Assembly (NCBI GenBank): GCA_017481575.1
Contig: JAFUPA010000039.1
Span: forward strand, 1-57,135
DNA length: 57,135 nt
Source of the DNA: Clostridia bacterium
GTDB taxonomy: Bacteria > Bacillota > Clostridia > Oscillospirales > Acutalibacteraceae
Reading direction: 5' to 3'
Shown here: positions 44,001 through 54,995 of the stretch, piece after piece
Position numbering within the stretch: position 1 is the stretch's first letter
Layout: every line of letters begins with the position of its first letter
Program-made: the position numbers and the translations under genes
Notes under the pieces: model-generated
Databases searched by the model: none
The model's input: only the letters and a program-made list of their open reading frames with translations
What the model was told of the DNA's origin: nothing

Positions 44001-44626
44001 CTTATGCTGACCTTACCTTTGTACGTGCAAAGAGTGCGCCGTCGGAGTTCGATTCTGTCGGCTTTGACTCAACTTACTTTGCATCGTCAAAACCGCAGTT
44101 CCTGTCAAAATCGGGAATGAATCCTGCAAGCCGAGGCACAGCAACCCATAAGTTTATGGAGTTCTTTGACTATTCGGCTGACAGCTTCGACATCAATTCA
44201 CAAATAGAGCGAATGATTAGGGAACGCCACCTTACTGTAGAGGAAGCAGAAGCACTCGAAAAGCCGAAGCTGGAACGCTTCTTTAAAAGTGACATTGCTT
44301 TGAGAATTAAAAACTCTCCCAAGCTTCTTCGTGAAAAGCAGGTGACTGTCGGCATCAAAGCGTGCGAGCTTTATCCCGACCTTGACCCTGTGCTCTGCGA
44401 CGAAACGGTGGTTATTCAGGGCTATGTTGACTGTGCATTTGTCGAGGGCGGCGAGCTCGTCATTGTTGACTACAAGACTGACAGGGGAGTAACACTGCAG
44501 GAGCTTTGCGAGCGTTACCGTACACAGCTTAAAATGTATGAATACGCACTCTCACAATGCACCGGAATGGCGGTCAAAGGCACACTTATTTATTCATTTG
44601 AAAACGCCGAATATATTGCTTTATAA
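41090..44626 (+). CDS. addA: AddA, helicase-exonuclease subunit A
   Basis: A 1178-residue UvrD-type 3'-5' helicase with a C-terminal nuclease, the motor subunit of AddAB. The Walker A A-A-G-S-G-K-T is at about 22-29, and the Walker B/DEXX box D-E-F-Q-D-I is at about 400. Motif V/VI regions are T-I-H-K-S-K-G-L-E-F and Y-V-A-M-T-R-A-K. The nuclease site is D-Y-K-T-D (about 1125). The helicase motor and the nuclease are both complete. The start at 41090 follows GGAGGTGAGG and lies inside the end of addB. After it comes a new promoter for rpmE. Confidence 0.97.
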   Translation: MPEWTPEQKKAIDSRSGTVLVSAAAGSGKTAVLVERVIRRLMDRDNPCSADRLLIVTFTRAATQQMRERISKAISDELRKNPADEHLKRQLIMLPFAKISTIDSFCNDLVKENFHDLDLSPDYKMLEGAQLKITEAEAMNRTLDEFYKENSDEFNELVNLLASGTDDSAVSELVSKLYNHSMAFARPEACLENLEYDYKNCDEKLPDTRWGKVILNYANSVVDNCISLCGDMQACLENDETVGDKYGANVYEMQTYLSTLKSLIEKGEWDEILLSLNSLKFSALGRLPRGYSSPEAEFVKKQKKAITEDLTKKLPKYFCVSVREHAEDMRYLAPIVAKLVTIVKRYSEILWEEKQKLASVDFADITHLALKLLVSFGEEGKPAKTNLAEELSSKFDEILVDEFQDINELQNTLFWAVSKSDSNMFMVGDVKQSIYRFRQAMPEIFLRRRDGLEDYVDNNYPAKITLDRNFRSRSGVTENINFVFRQLMSKEAGGLDYDKNEALVAAAPYDDCAFPQAELHIIGSLEDGERVSREIEAQHIADTINQIIESGMLVSEKDGTRPVTYRDFCVLMRATGGGRAELYSEVLAANNIPAYVSNKAGFFASTEISTVLNLMRVTDNPLQDIPLLAVMLSPIYGFTADELAKMRVEERKKPLYHCVLNSAQNGDEKCIAFLEKLDNLRMLSSTLACSEFVRELYSVTGYKAIASALKNGSQRNANLNMLLDYASKYEESGKRGLSGFIRFIDRVQRQNADLESASDISEAADVVRIMTIHKSKGLEFPVCILADLNNSFTNDNQKGVAAFHPDYGLCFDRRDSRTKCQYSTVGKKALMLAEKFSSASEELRVLYVAMTRAKERLICVTRYDKIENKLEDLSLCLSGAKAEIDPFNILNKNSMADWLLMAFLRHPDASKLRVLSGRQEAISTLHCAENLCIKVINSVAQTACTTVQAEKAPSDSELLEEIKRRIDYKYPYADLTFVRAKSAPSEFDSVGFDSTYFASSKPQFLSKSGMNPASRGTATHKFMEFFDYSADSFDINSQIERMIRERHLTVEEAEALEKPKLERFFKSDIALRIKNSPKLLREKQVTVGIKACELYPDLDPVLCDETVVIQGYVDCAFVEGGELVIVDYKTDRGVTLQELCERYRTQLKMYEYALSQCTGMAVKGTLIYSFENAEYIAL

Positions 44627-44642
44627 AAAAATAAAAAAACAG

Positions 44643-44671
44643 TTGCATTTTTAAATATTATGTGTTAAAAT
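44643..44671 (+). promoter_or_regulatory. Promoter of rpmE
   Basis: TTGCAT (44643-44648), 17-bp spacer, TAAAAT (44666-44671). It resembles the promoter in front of the four-tRNA array (TTGCAT and an A/T-rich spacer ending TGTG). Confidence 0.7.
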
Positions 44672-44707
44672 AGCATCTGCGTGAATATTTCGAAAGAGGT
44701 GACAGTA

Positions 44708-44911
44708 ATGAAGGAAGGAATCCATCCTAAGTACGAAACGACAGTTATTCGCTGTGCTTGCGGTAATGAGATAGAAACTCGTTCTACCAAGGAGAACTTG
44801 CGTGTTGATATTTGCTCAAAATGTCATCCGTTCTTTACAGGTAAGCAGAAGCTTGTTGATACAGGCGGACGTGTTGACCGCTTCAATAAGCGTTTCAATT
44901 TGTCAAAATAA
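44708..44911 (+). CDS. rpmE: 50S ribosomal protein L31, zinc-binding form
   Basis: A 67-residue ribosomal protein of the large subunit at the subunit interface. The zinc ligands are C-A-C near residue 16-18 and C-S-K-C-H-P near 36-41, marking the C+ (zinc-containing) form used when zinc is plentiful. The central H-P-F-F-T-G-K motif and R-V-D-R-F-N-K-R tail are typical. AAAGAGGTGAC lies upstream of the ATG at 44708; an upstream start is rejected. It is followed at once by a strong terminator. Confidence 0.97.
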   Translation: MKEGIHPKYETTVIRCACGNEIETRSTKENLRVDICSKCHPFFTGKQKLVDTGGRVDRFNKRFNLSK

Positions 44912-44925
44912 TTATCTAAAGATAA

Positions 44926-44956
44926 GGCGGTGCTTTTTTGCACCGCCATATTTTTT
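44926..44956 (+). terminator. Terminator after rpmE
   Basis: GGCGGTGC (44926-44933), loop of six T, GCACCGCC (44940-44947), then ATATTTTTT. The yigZ ribosome site starts directly after it. Confidence 0.92.
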
Positions 44957-44970
44957 CGGAGGTGAACCGT

Positions 44971-45588
44971 GTGGAATACAGAACCATTCTCAACGAGTCA
45001 AGTGACGAATTCATCGAACGCAAATCACGCTTTATCGGCTATATCAAGCCCGTCACAACGCAAGAGGAAGCCGTCAGCTTTATAAACGAAATCAAGTCAA
45101 AGCATTGGGATGCAACCCACAATGTCTATGCTTATGTTCTGCGTGAGGGTCAGGTGCGCCGCTATTCCGACGACGGTGAACCGCAGGGCACAGCAGGCAT
45201 ACCCGTGCTCGATGTACTTTTAAAAGAGAATGTGACCGACTGTGTCGTTGTTGCAACACGTTATTTCGGCGGCACTCTGCTTGGTGCAGGCGGACTTGTG
45301 CGTGCTTATTCGCACACGGCAAAAATCGCAGTTGATGCCGGCAAGATCATCACAATGAAGCTTTGCAAGGTTTTAAAGGTCACCTGCGACTATAATTTTT
45401 ACGGCAGGCTTAATTCACTTATACCGGAAATGGGCGGTGTAATTGATGACACCGAATTTGCCGATAATGTCACCGTTACCTTCAAATTGCCTGTCGGAGA
45501 TGTGTCGGGCTTTGAGGCGAAGCTTGTCGATATGAGCTTCGGAAAGTTCCACAGCGAAGAAATCGGAGAAGAATACAAATATTTTTGA
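44971..45588 (+). CDS. yigZ: YigZ/IMPACT-family protein
   Basis: A 205-residue member of the YigZ (UPF0029/IMPACT) family. The N-terminal domain carries the signature segments F-I-G-Y, D-D-G-E-P-Q-G-T-A-G-x-P and R-Y-F-G-G-x-x-L-G-A-G-G-L-V-R-A-Y (about 55-120). The C-terminal half is the smaller DUF1949 ferredoxin-like domain. Eukaryotic relatives regulate translation through GCN1. In bacteria the role is not fixed. The start is a GTG at 44971 because GGAGGTGA lies directly upstream. Its transcript probably arises by read-through of the rpmE terminator or from a weak local promoter. Confidence 0.9.
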   Translation: MEYRTILNESSDEFIERKSRFIGYIKPVTTQEEAVSFINEIKSKHWDATHNVYAYVLREGQVRRYSDDGEPQGTAGIPVLDVLLKENVTDCVVVATRYFGGTLLGAGGLVRAYSHTAKIAVDAGKIITMKLCKVLKVTCDYNFYGRLNSLIPEMGGVIDDTEFADNVTVTFKLPVGDVSGFEAKLVDMSFGKFHSEEIGEEYKYF

Positions 45589-45676
45589 TTTTTTTAAAGG
45601 AAAAACAAAATATTTGGTGTATATAATAAATAGAAGGTTATTTTTAATAGGATAATAAGCGATTGGAGTGAAAAGC

Positions 45677-46687
45677 GTGAAGACGGTAAGAGAAATAACT
45701 TGCGAAAATGAGCATAAGATTTTATCAGGTAATGCCTGTTTTGCGGACTCAAGCCGAGGCAGACAGCGTCCCGAAGAGGAATGTGAGCTTCGCACCTGTT
45801 TTCAGCGTGACCGTGACCGTGTAATTCACTCTAATTCGTTCAGAAGACTAAAGCATAAAACGCAGGTCTTTTTGTCCCCGATGGGTGACTACTACCGCAC
45901 CCGTCTTACTCATACGCTTGAGGTTGCACAGATTGCACGCACAATTGCAATCGCTCTCGGTCTTAACGAAACCTTGACCGAAGCAATTTCACTCGGTCAC
46001 GATTTGGGTCACACACCGTTCGGCCATGCAGGTGAAAGAGCACTCAACAGCGTTTATGACGGTGGCTTCCGCCATTACGAGCAAAGCCTGCGTGTTGCCG
46101 ATGTTATAGAAAAGGAAGGCAGAGGACTTAATCTTACCGAAGAGGTGCGTGACGGTATTGTCCGCCATACCTCGGGTAAGGAAGCCTTTACTCTTGAGGG
46201 CAGAATAGTCCGTCTTGCCGACCGTATTGCGTACATAAATCACGATATTGACGATGCTGTCCACGCCCAAGTGCTTAAGGAAACAGATATCCCTGCCGAT
46301 ATTCGTGATGCTTTGGGGCAGAATAAATCACAGCGAATTAACAAGCTTGTGCTTTCTGCCGTCAATAACAGTAAAGACGACATCATCCTCGGTGAGGACT
46401 GTGCTGATGCTTTTGCAACTCTGCACAGCTTTATGTTCGAGAGGGTGTATACCAACCCCGTCTGCAAGGGCGAGGAAGCAAGAGCCATTGAAATGATTAA
46501 ATGGCTCTATGAATATTTCCTCGTTCACCCCGACGAGATGCCTGCGGAATACAAAATCATCCGTGAAAAAGAGGGCGTCGAACGTGCGGCTTGCGACTAT
46601 ATCGCAGGTATGACGGACAGGTATGCGGTGCACACCTTTGAAGAACTCTTTGTTCCCCGCTCCTGGGTGGTTATGAAGGGGGAATAA
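45677..46687 (+). CDS. dgt: dGTP triphosphohydrolase-like HD enzyme
   Basis: A 336-residue HD-domain enzyme expected to convert dGTP (or dNTPs) to the deoxynucleoside and triphosphate, keeping dNTP pools in check. HD metal ligands are seen in L-T-H-T-L-E (first His), L-G-H-D-L-G-H-T-P-F-G-H (HD pair) and I-N-H-D-I-D-D (last Asp). An R-L-K-H-K-T-Q-V motif near the N-terminus is family-specific. A GTG start at 45677 sits eight bases after GGAG; an earlier GTG lies inside that site. It is followed by dnaG after one base. The dgt-dnaG-rpoD order is common in clostridia. Confidence 0.93.
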   Translation: MKTVREITCENEHKILSGNACFADSSRGRQRPEEECELRTCFQRDRDRVIHSNSFRRLKHKTQVFLSPMGDYYRTRLTHTLEVAQIARTIAIALGLNETLTEAISLGHDLGHTPFGHAGERALNSVYDGGFRHYEQSLRVADVIEKEGRGLNLTEEVRDGIVRHTSGKEAFTLEGRIVRLADRIAYINHDIDDAVHAQVLKETDIPADIRDALGQNKSQRINKLVLSAVNNSKDDIILGEDCADAFATLHSFMFERVYTNPVCKGEEARAIEMIKWLYEYFLVHPDEMPAEYKIIREKEGVERAACDYIAGMTDRYAVHTFEELFVPRSWVVMKGE

Positions 46688-46688
46688 T

Positions 46689-48443
46689 ATGGCTATCAGT
46701 GATGAGTTCCTCACCGAACTCCGGGCACGCACCGATATTGAAAGTGTTATTTCGCCTTATGTTAATCTCTCCAAAAGAGGCAGACTTGTCAAAGGTCTTT
46801 GCCCGTTTCATAACGAAAAAACACCGTCCTTCACGATTTATACCGACAGTCAGTCGTTTTACTGCTTCGGTTGCGGAGCAGGCGGCGATGCAATAACCTT
46901 TGTCCGTCGGATCGAAAATCTCGATTACGTCGAAGCGGTCAAGGTTCTTGCGGAGCGTGCAGGTATGAAGATGCCCGAGGACGGCTATGACGACTCCCTC
47001 GCAAAACACCGTCAGCGTATTCTGGCGGCTAACCGTGAAGCGGCAAAGTTCTTTCATGCTACAATGATGTCCGAACAGGGCAGAATCGGTCTTAACTATT
47101 TCCTCGGACGAGGACTTACAATGCAAACGATAAAGCATTTCGGTCTCGGCTATGCACCCGATTCCTGGGATGCACTTCTTAAGTATATGCGTTCAAAAGG
47201 CTTCACTAATCAGGAGCTTTATGATGCCAACCTTGTCCGAAAGAGCGACAAAGGCGAACGCACTCGTTATTACGACAATTTCAGAAACCGTGCCATGGTG
47301 CCGATTATTGATTTGCGAGGTAACGTAATCGCCTTTGGCGGACGAGTTCTCGACAACTCAAAGCCGAAGTACATCAATACCTCGGACACTATGGTTTACA
47401 AAAAAAGTGACGGTGTTTTCGCTCTGAACTTTGCCAAAAACGGCAACCCGTCCAAGATTATCGTGGCCGAGGGCTATATGGATGTTATCGCCTTGCATCA
47501 GGCGGGCTTTACAAACTCCATTGCCTGTCTCGGTACGGCTCTTACGCAGGAGCAGGCAAGGCTTGTTTCACGCTATGCCGAAGAGGTTATTCTCTCCTAC
47601 GACTCTGACGAAGCAGGACAGAAAGCCACAAAGCGTGCCATTGAGATTTTTGGAAAAACAGGTGTCAAAATCCGTGTGCTCAAGCTCACGGGAGGCAAAG
47701 ACCCCGACGAAATCATCAAAAAATACGGCAAAGAGAAATTTCAGAGCCTTATTGACGGTGCTGCAAACGACATTGAATATGCCATTTTGCGTGAGCGTGA
47801 GAAATATGACCTTGACTCAATCGACGGCAAAACCAAGTTTTTAACCTCAATTGCAACAATTCTTGCTTCAGCTAACTCCATTGAGCAGGATGCTTACGCC
47901 TCCAAGCTTGCAACCGAAATGGGTATAAGTAAGGATGCAATCCTGCAGGAGGTCAAACGAGCCTTCAAGCGGAAAATCGAGGCGCAGAAAAAAATCCGCT
48001 TTAACGAGATTGTCAAGGAAACCGTAACACCCAAGGATGCAATAAATCCCGAGCGTGCAAAGCATGTGCGGGCAACGAAAGCGGAGGAAACGCTCCTCGC
48101 AAGCCTTATGTTAAATCCGGATTTTTACAAAAAAATCAAGGACAACCTGAATGAGGATTTATTTGTAACCGACTTTAACCGCAGGGTATATACGGCACTT
48201 GCCGCCCGGCTTGAAAACGGCAGAAGTATTGAGCTTTCAATGTTTGCCGCCGAATTCACTCCCGAAGAAATGGGCAGACTTGCTCAATTCGGTGCAATGT
48301 CAGGCACTATCAGCAACACCGTTGCGGAATGCAACGATTGTATAAATGTTTTAAAACAAGAAAAAGCAAAGGCTTCTGCAGTCAATGCCGCAGAGCTCAG
48401 CGATGAAGAATTCAGAAATCTGTTTAAGAAAACGGAAGTCTAA
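46689..48443 (+). CDS. dnaG: DNA primase DnaG
   Basis: A 584-residue primase that makes RNA primers for replication. The N-terminal zinc finger is C-P-F-H (about 38) with C-F-G-C (about 59). The catalytic RNA polymerase/TOPRIM core has A-E-G-Y-M-D (about 259) and the S-Y-D-S-D-E-A-G motif (about 305). The C-terminal third is the helical DnaB-interacting domain. GGGGGG precedes the ATG, which lies one base after the dgt stop. It is followed by rpoD after 16 bases, so these share the macromolecular synthesis operon. Confidence 0.97.
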   Translation: MAISDEFLTELRARTDIESVISPYVNLSKRGRLVKGLCPFHNEKTPSFTIYTDSQSFYCFGCGAGGDAITFVRRIENLDYVEAVKVLAERAGMKMPEDGYDDSLAKHRQRILAANREAAKFFHATMMSEQGRIGLNYFLGRGLTMQTIKHFGLGYAPDSWDALLKYMRSKGFTNQELYDANLVRKSDKGERTRYYDNFRNRAMVPIIDLRGNVIAFGGRVLDNSKPKYINTSDTMVYKKSDGVFALNFAKNGNPSKIIVAEGYMDVIALHQAGFTNSIACLGTALTQEQARLVSRYAEEVILSYDSDEAGQKATKRAIEIFGKTGVKIRVLKLTGGKDPDEIIKKYGKEKFQSLIDGAANDIEYAILREREKYDLDSIDGKTKFLTSIATILASANSIEQDAYASKLATEMGISKDAILQEVKRAFKRKIEAQKKIRFNEIVKETVTPKDAINPERAKHVRATKAEETLLASLMLNPDFYKKIKDNLNEDLFVTDFNRRVYTALAARLENGRSIELSMFAAEFTPEEMGRLAQFGAMSGTISNTVAECNDCINVLKQEKAKASAVNAAELSDEEFRNLFKKTEV

Positions 48444-48459
48444 TAAAGGAGAACTGTTT

Positions 48460-49569
48460 ATGGAAAACCACGCACCCGAACAACAAAAGAAATCACCCCT
48501 TAAGCTCTTGCTTGAAAAAGGTAAGGTAACGGGCAAGCTCACTTCACAGGAGATTGACCAGGCTCTTATCGATATGGATATCGATATCGAAGAGCTTGAC
48601 AAGTTCTATGAAACGCTTGAAAATCAGAATATTGAGCTCATCGACGACCTTTCAAACATCGATCTTGAAAACGTTGATTTCAATATGGATATGCCCAAGT
48701 CAGCCGAGCTTGCAACCGAGGATGTTGACGACAAGGCACAGGGCAACGATGACCCCGTTAAGGTTTATCTTAAAGAAATCGGACGTATTCCGCTTCTCAC
48801 AGCAGAGGAAGAAATCGAGCTTGCAGTCCGCATCGTTGACGATGACGAGAGCGCAAAGAAAAGACTTGCCGAAGCAAACCTTCGTCTTGTTGTTTCAATT
48901 GCAAAAAGATACGTCGGCAGAGGTATGCACTTCCTTGACCTTATTCAGGAGGGTAACCTCGGTCTTATCAAGGCTGTTGACAAGTTCGACTACACAAAGG
49001 GCTTCAAGTTCTCAACCTATGCAACCTGGTGGATAAGACAGGCTATCACAAGAGCTATTGCTGACCAGGCAAGAACAATCCGCATTCCTGTTCATATGGT
49101 TGAAACAATCAATAAGGTTAAAAAGACAAACAGTCAGCTCCTTCATAAAAACGGCAGAGACCCGAGTGCTGAAGAAATTGCGGCAGAGCTCGGTATGCCC
49201 GTTGCAAAGGTAAGAGAAATTCTCCGTGTTGCACAGGAGCCCGTCTCTCTCGAAACACCTATCGGTGAAGAGGAAGACAGCCATCTTGGCGACTTCATTC
49301 CTGATGACGATGCTCCCGCACCGGCAGATGCCGCTTCAATCCTTCTTCTTAAGGAGCAGCTTGACGAGGTTCTCAAAACTCTTACTCCTCGTGAAGCAAA
49401 GGTTCTTATGCTCCGCTTCGGTCTCGAGGGCGGACATCCCCACACACTTGAAGAGGTTGGTAAGGAATTTGACGTTACCCGTGAGCGTATCCGTCAGATT
49501 GAAGCCAAGGCTCTCCGTAAGCTTCGCCACCCGTCAAGAAGCAAGAAGTTAAAGGACTTCCTCGACTAA
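48460..49569 (+). CDS. rpoD: Primary sigma factor RpoD/SigA
   Basis: A 369-residue housekeeping sigma-70 factor. After an acidic N-terminal region 1.1 (about 1-85), region 1.2 is [11 protein letters not shown] (about 97). Regions 2.3-2.4 include the [13 protein letters not shown] core for promoter melting and the -10 box. Region 4.2 near the C-terminus includes T-L-E-E-V-G and [12 protein letters not shown] for the -35 box. These fit the TTGACA/TATAAT promoters found across the window. The ATG at 48460 follows AAAGGAG; the frame is open further upstream but that overlaps dnaG. No terminator was seen before the MITE-like element. Confidence 0.98.
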   Translation: MENHAPEQQKKSPLKLLLEKGKVTGKLTSQEIDQALIDMDIDIEELDKFYETLENQNIELIDDLSNIDLENVDFNMDMPKSAELATEDVDDKAQGNDDPVKVYLKEIGRIPLLTAEEEIELAVRIVDDDESAKKRLAEANLRLVVSIAKRYVGRGMHFLDLIQEGNLGLIKAVDKFDYTKGFKFSTYATWWIRQAITRAIADQARTIRIPVHMVETINKVKKTNSQLLHKNGRDPSAEEIAAELGMPVAKVREILRVAQEPVSLETPIGEEEDSHLGDFIPDDDAPAPADAASILLLKEQLDEVLKTLTPREAKVLMLRFGLEGGHPHTLEEVGKEFDVTRERIRQIEAKALRKLRHPSRSKKLKDFLD

Positions 49570-49576
49570 TTAACGT

Positions 49577-49852
49577 TAGGGTGACGGTAATAATCCGAAC
49601 CATGTTTTTTATCGGATGATTTCCGCCACTTCTTTGTTAAAATACTCGCCAATCCGCAAGGATTGGCTGTGTTTTTGCCTTGAATTGCCAAAAATCCTCT
49701 CGATAAAAAATCTTCGACCCGAAAGCGAAAGATTTTCAGATGATTTTTGGATGTTTCGGGTGCCGATAGGCTGGCGCCTTGCAAAGCCGAAACGCCGAAA
49801 AGCGCTGAAAAGACTCGCTTTCAGGCAGGTTCGGATTACTACCGTCACCCTA
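49577..49852. mobile_element. MITE-like element with 23-bp terminal inverted repeats
   Basis: Bases 49579-49601 (GGGTGACGG...CCGAACC) recur inverted at 49828-49850 with one difference in 23, and the outermost bases on both sides are TA, suggesting a TA target duplication. The element is about 270 bp, too short for a transposase. Inside it are more hairpins (for example CCAATCC/GGATTGG near 49654-49670) and only overlapping short frames that I treat as spurious. The size and TA flanks resemble non-autonomous relatives of IS630/Tc1-mariner elements. It sits between rpoD and yunB. Confidence 0.75.
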
Positions 49853-49893
49853 TCACTTTTTACCGCATATCATAGGTTAGAGGCGGTGAAAAA

Positions 49894-52558
<2,665 letters not shown>

Positions 52559-52592
52559 AGTCAAAGATAATACCGGATAAGGAAGTGATGAA

Positions 52593-53648
52593 ATGATAAA
52601 ACCGGAAAAGTTACAACGAGGAGATAAAATTGCAATTGTAAGTCTTTCTTGGGGAGGACTTGGAGACGAAAAACTAATTCATAAATATTATATTGCTAAA
52701 GAAAGATTAGAAAATGATTTTGGTCTTGAAGTTGTTACTATGCCTAATGCATTAAAAGGAAGCGAGTTTGTTTATAATCATCCCGAATTAAGGGCGAAGG
52801 ATTTAATGGATGCATTTAAAGACAAAACAGTTAAAGGTATATTTTGTGCAATAGGCGGCGATGATACCGTTAGATTATTGCCTTATATAGATTATGATGT
52901 AATAAAAAATAATCCTAAAATATTTATGGGTTATTCAGATACAACAGTTAATCATATGATGATGAACAAAGCCGGACTTGTTTCATTTTATGGTCCTTCT
53001 GTTATGTGTGAATTTGGCGAATATGTAAATATGTTTGATTATACAAGACAAGCAGTTGAAGATATTTTGTTTAATGACTGTGAGAATTATGAAATTAAAT
53101 CAAGCGATATATGGTCAAATGATTATGTTCCATGGAAAGAAGAAAATATAAATATTGCCAAAAAATTATTACCGGAAAAGTACGGATATGAAACTTTGCA
53201 AGGCTCAGGTGTTGTGACGGGGCAATTGTTAGGTGGGTGTGTTGACGTTTTTCCAATGGTAATCGGTACGGAGATATGGCCGACTAAAGATGAATGGAAA
53301 GGTAAAATATTACTGTTAGAAACAAGTGAAGATCAGATAAAACCGGACTTTTTAACTTGGTATTTAAGGAATTTGGGAGCTCAAGGAATATTTGATGTTA
53401 TTAAAGGTATTGTGGTTGGAAAACCTCAAGATGAAAAATATTACGAGGAATACAAAGAAGTTTATAAAAAGGTTTTAAAAGAGTTTAATAAAGAAAATTT
53501 GCCTGTTTTATATAATATTAACATAGGACACGCTTACCCGATTGGAATATTGCCCCTTGGAACAGATATACAAATAGATTTTACTAATAAAAAAGTACGT
53601 TTAATTGAATCACCAACAATTAGCGCATCAGAGAGCTTTCCATGCTAA
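52593..53648 (+). CDS. S66 peptidase, MccF/LD-carboxypeptidase-like
   Basis: A 351-residue serine peptidase of family S66, which holds LD-carboxypeptidases for murein recycling and MccF-type enzymes that cleave microcin C-like aminoacyl-adenylates. The catalytic set is visible: Ser in M-G-Y-S-D-T-T (about 110-116), Glu in L-L-L-E-T-S-E-D and His in N-I-G-H-A-Y-P. The long insertion before the Glu and the S-E-D motif fit the MccF-like branch more than short LdcA. Codons are strikingly AT-rich and the third position differs from ligA, suggesting horizontal transfer. GGAAGTG precedes the ATG. No microcin operon accompanies it, so self-immunity or antibiotic resistance is only a possibility. Confidence 0.88.
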   Translation: MIKPEKLQRGDKIAIVSLSWGGLGDEKLIHKYYIAKERLENDFGLEVVTMPNALKGSEFVYNHPELRAKDLMDAFKDKTVKGIFCAIGGDDTVRLLPYIDYDVIKNNPKIFMGYSDTTVNHMMMNKAGLVSFYGPSVMCEFGEYVNMFDYTRQAVEDILFNDCENYEIKSSDIWSNDYVPWKEENINIAKKLLPEKYGYETLQGSGVVTGQLLGGCVDVFPMVIGTEIWPTKDEWKGKILLLETSEDQIKPDFLTWYLRNLGAQGIFDVIKGIVVGKPQDEKYYEEYKEVYKKVLKEFNKENLPVLYNINIGHAYPIGILPLGTDIQIDFTNKKVRLIESPTISASESFPC

Positions 53649-53670
53649 CAAAAACCAAATATAAATTTCA

Positions 53671-53712
53671 AGCCATAGCAGATAAAACTATCTTGCTGTG
53701 GCTGAGTTTTTG
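53671..53712 (+). terminator. Terminator after the MccF-like gene
   Basis: A 14-bp stem with one bulged T (53671-53684/53689-53703), 4-base loop, then GAGTTTTTG. Confidence 0.82.
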
Positions 53713-53776
53713 TGCAAAGCCAAAAGACGAAGGGATAGACAGAAGAAAATTCAGATAATAGATATTTGCACGGTAG

Positions 53777-53796
53777 GGCGGGGGCTTGCTCCCGCC
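53777..53796. repeat. GC-rich hairpin repeat unit
   Basis: GGCGGGGGC/GCTCCCGCC with a 2-base loop. A related unit is the GGGAGCCG/CGGCTCCC hairpin at 54159-54177. Both are preceded by GGTAGG and followed by TTGCACAA(A/G)TTTTAATTTGTC, which marks them as copies of one module. Part of the gene-free stretch 53713-54471. Confidence 0.65.
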
Positions 53797-53865
53797 GAAT
53801 GTTGCACAAATTTTAATTTGTCGTGGAGATTATCTTTTGCTGTAAACTTGGATTGAGAGGAAGCG

Positions 53866-54037
53866 CCCCTTGTCAGGGGAGCTGGCTTGCCGAAGGCAAG
53901 CCTGAGGGGTAGTCAAGGCTTTTGCTATCTCTCCCTCCGTCAAAACCTACGGTTTTGCCACCTCCCTCGTCAGATGGAGGCAACGGCTACAATCAGTTTT
54001 ATCTATATTCAAGACCCCGACAAACCCCAAATTGCCG
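53866..54037. repeat. Multi-hairpin repeat block
   Basis: Hairpins at 53866-53879 (CCCCT/AGGGG) and 53884-53902 (GGCTTGCC/GGCAAGCC) are followed by CAAAACC/GGTTTTG and CCTCC.../GGAGG pairs near 53941-53990. The block ends with the 26-bp segment 54012-54037, shared with 121-146. It resembles the cluster at 1-146 in plan. No gene is seen. Confidence 0.65.
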
Positions 54038-54063
54038 ATATAATTATAATATTTATCCAATCG

Positions 54064-54132
54064 GTAGGGGACGGCGACACGACGTCCCGAAATTGACGTG
54101 CAAACTCGTGAGACGGGCAATCCGTCCCCTAC
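54064..54132. repeat. 69-bp inverted-repeat element, variant type
   Basis: GTAGGGGACGG at the left end and CCGTCCCCTAC at the right end are perfect inverted copies (11 bp). The total length is 69 bp, the same as the two elements at 11273-11341 and 54244-54312, but the interior differs. Confidence 0.7.
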
Positions 54133-54194
54133 ATATCAAAATCAATTTGGTGCGGTAGGGGAGCCGTTTCGGCTCCCGTCAAAGATTGCACAAG

Positions 54195-54406
54195 TTTTAA
54201 TTTGTCTGGATGTTTCAAATTCGCACAAACTACCTTTGTGTGCGTAGGGGCGTCTATCAGACGTCCGCCGATTTTGTGTTGATTTTGACGGACGACCAAT
54301 GGTCGCCCCTACTCGCTCAACTGTTAATCGTGCGTTGCCCTCCTTGCCTAAAGAAGTGTGGCACGGCGAAGCCGTGACGGGAGGGTTGTTATAAAAATCA
54401 ACGCAG
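54195..54406. repeat. Dispersed intergenic repeat, copy B
   Basis: About 212 bp nearly identical to 11224-11435. It contains a 69-bp element with GTAGGGGCG/CGCCCCTAC ends at 54244-54312 and the GCCCTCC...GGGAGG tail. An open frame on the minus strand encodes the same peptide-like string as copy A and is not counted as a gene. Bases 54407-54471 hold nothing further. Confidence 0.85.
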
Positions 54407-54471
54407 TTCCGAGGCAAAAATAAGGGTCAAAAAATAATTTTAAAAATTTTCAAAAAAATGTAAAAAAACAC

Positions 54472-54499
54472 TTGCATTTTTAAAAATGTGTGCTATAAT
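54472..54499 (+). promoter_or_regulatory. Promoter of the four-tRNA array
   Basis: TTGCAT (54472-54477), 16-bp spacer, TATAAT (54494-54499). Confidence 0.8.
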
Positions 54500-54553
54500 A
54501 TCAAATGTTCTCGGTCAGCAGACGGGGAATGCAAAAATGAAATGGCGAAGTAT

Positions 54554-54629
54554 GGGAGCATAGCTCAGCTGGGAGAGCATCTGCCTTACAAGCAGAGGGT
54601 CACAGGTTCGAGCCCTGTTGTTCCCACCA
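54554..54629 (+). tRNA. tRNA-Val (anticodon UAC)
   Basis: A 76-base cloverleaf with anticodon loop CTTACAA, T-loop GGTTCGAGCC and an encoded CCA end. First of four tRNAs on one transcript. Confidence 0.96.
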
Positions 54630-54632
54630 TAC

Positions 54633-54709
54633 GGCCCGGTAGTTCAGTTGGTTAGAACGCTAGCCTGTCACGCTAGAGGTCGACGGTTCGAGCCCGTTCC
54701 GGGTCGCCA
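54633..54709 (+). tRNA. tRNA-Asp (anticodon GUC)
   Basis: A 77-base cloverleaf. The GGCCCGG/CCGGGTC acceptor has one G-T pair, the anticodon loop is CTGTCAC, the discriminator is G and CCA is encoded. Confidence 0.96.
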
Positions 54710-54721
54710 TTTTATTTTTTT

Positions 54722-54797
<76 letters not shown>

Positions 54798-54801
54798 TTT
54801 T

Positions 54802-54877
54802 GCGGATGTAGCTCATCTGGTAGAGCGCCACCTTGCCAAGGTGGAGGTAGCGAGTTCGAGCCTCGTCATCCGCTCCA
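54802..54877 (+). tRNA. tRNA-Gly (anticodon GCC)
   Basis: A 76-base cloverleaf with acceptor GCGGATG/CATCCGC, anticodon loop TTGCCAA and encoded CCA. It is the last of the array; the terminator stem begins at its final A. Confidence 0.95.
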
Positions 54878-54918
54878 AAAAAGAAGTAACTTTTGTTCGC
54901 AAAAGTTACTTCTTTTTT
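54877..54918 (+). terminator. UUCG-loop terminator of the tRNA array
   Basis: A 19-bp perfect stem (54877-54895/54900-54918) capped by TTCG, the 3' arm ending in a T-run: a very stable terminator. Confidence 0.95.
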
Positions 54919-54945
54919 TATCCAAGTTTAAGGCTCGATATATCA

Positions 54946-54974
54946 TTGAATACTACAACAATTTATGATATAAT
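54946..54974 (+). promoter_or_regulatory. Promoter of the small-gene run
   Basis: TTGAAT (54946-54951), 17-bp spacer, TATAAT (54969-54974), about 20 bases before the 46-residue gene. Confidence 0.75.
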
Positions 54975-54995
54975 CTTACTAAGGAGAGTGATAAT

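Noticed and set aside
44926-44970. Riboswitch upstream of yigZ
   Set aside because: The stem is the rpmE terminator with its T-run; there is no further conserved leader before the GTG start.
54142-54417. Minus-strand open frame of 91 codons
   Set aside because: Translation of repeat copy B; see copy A. Not a gene family, but a DNA repeat read as protein.
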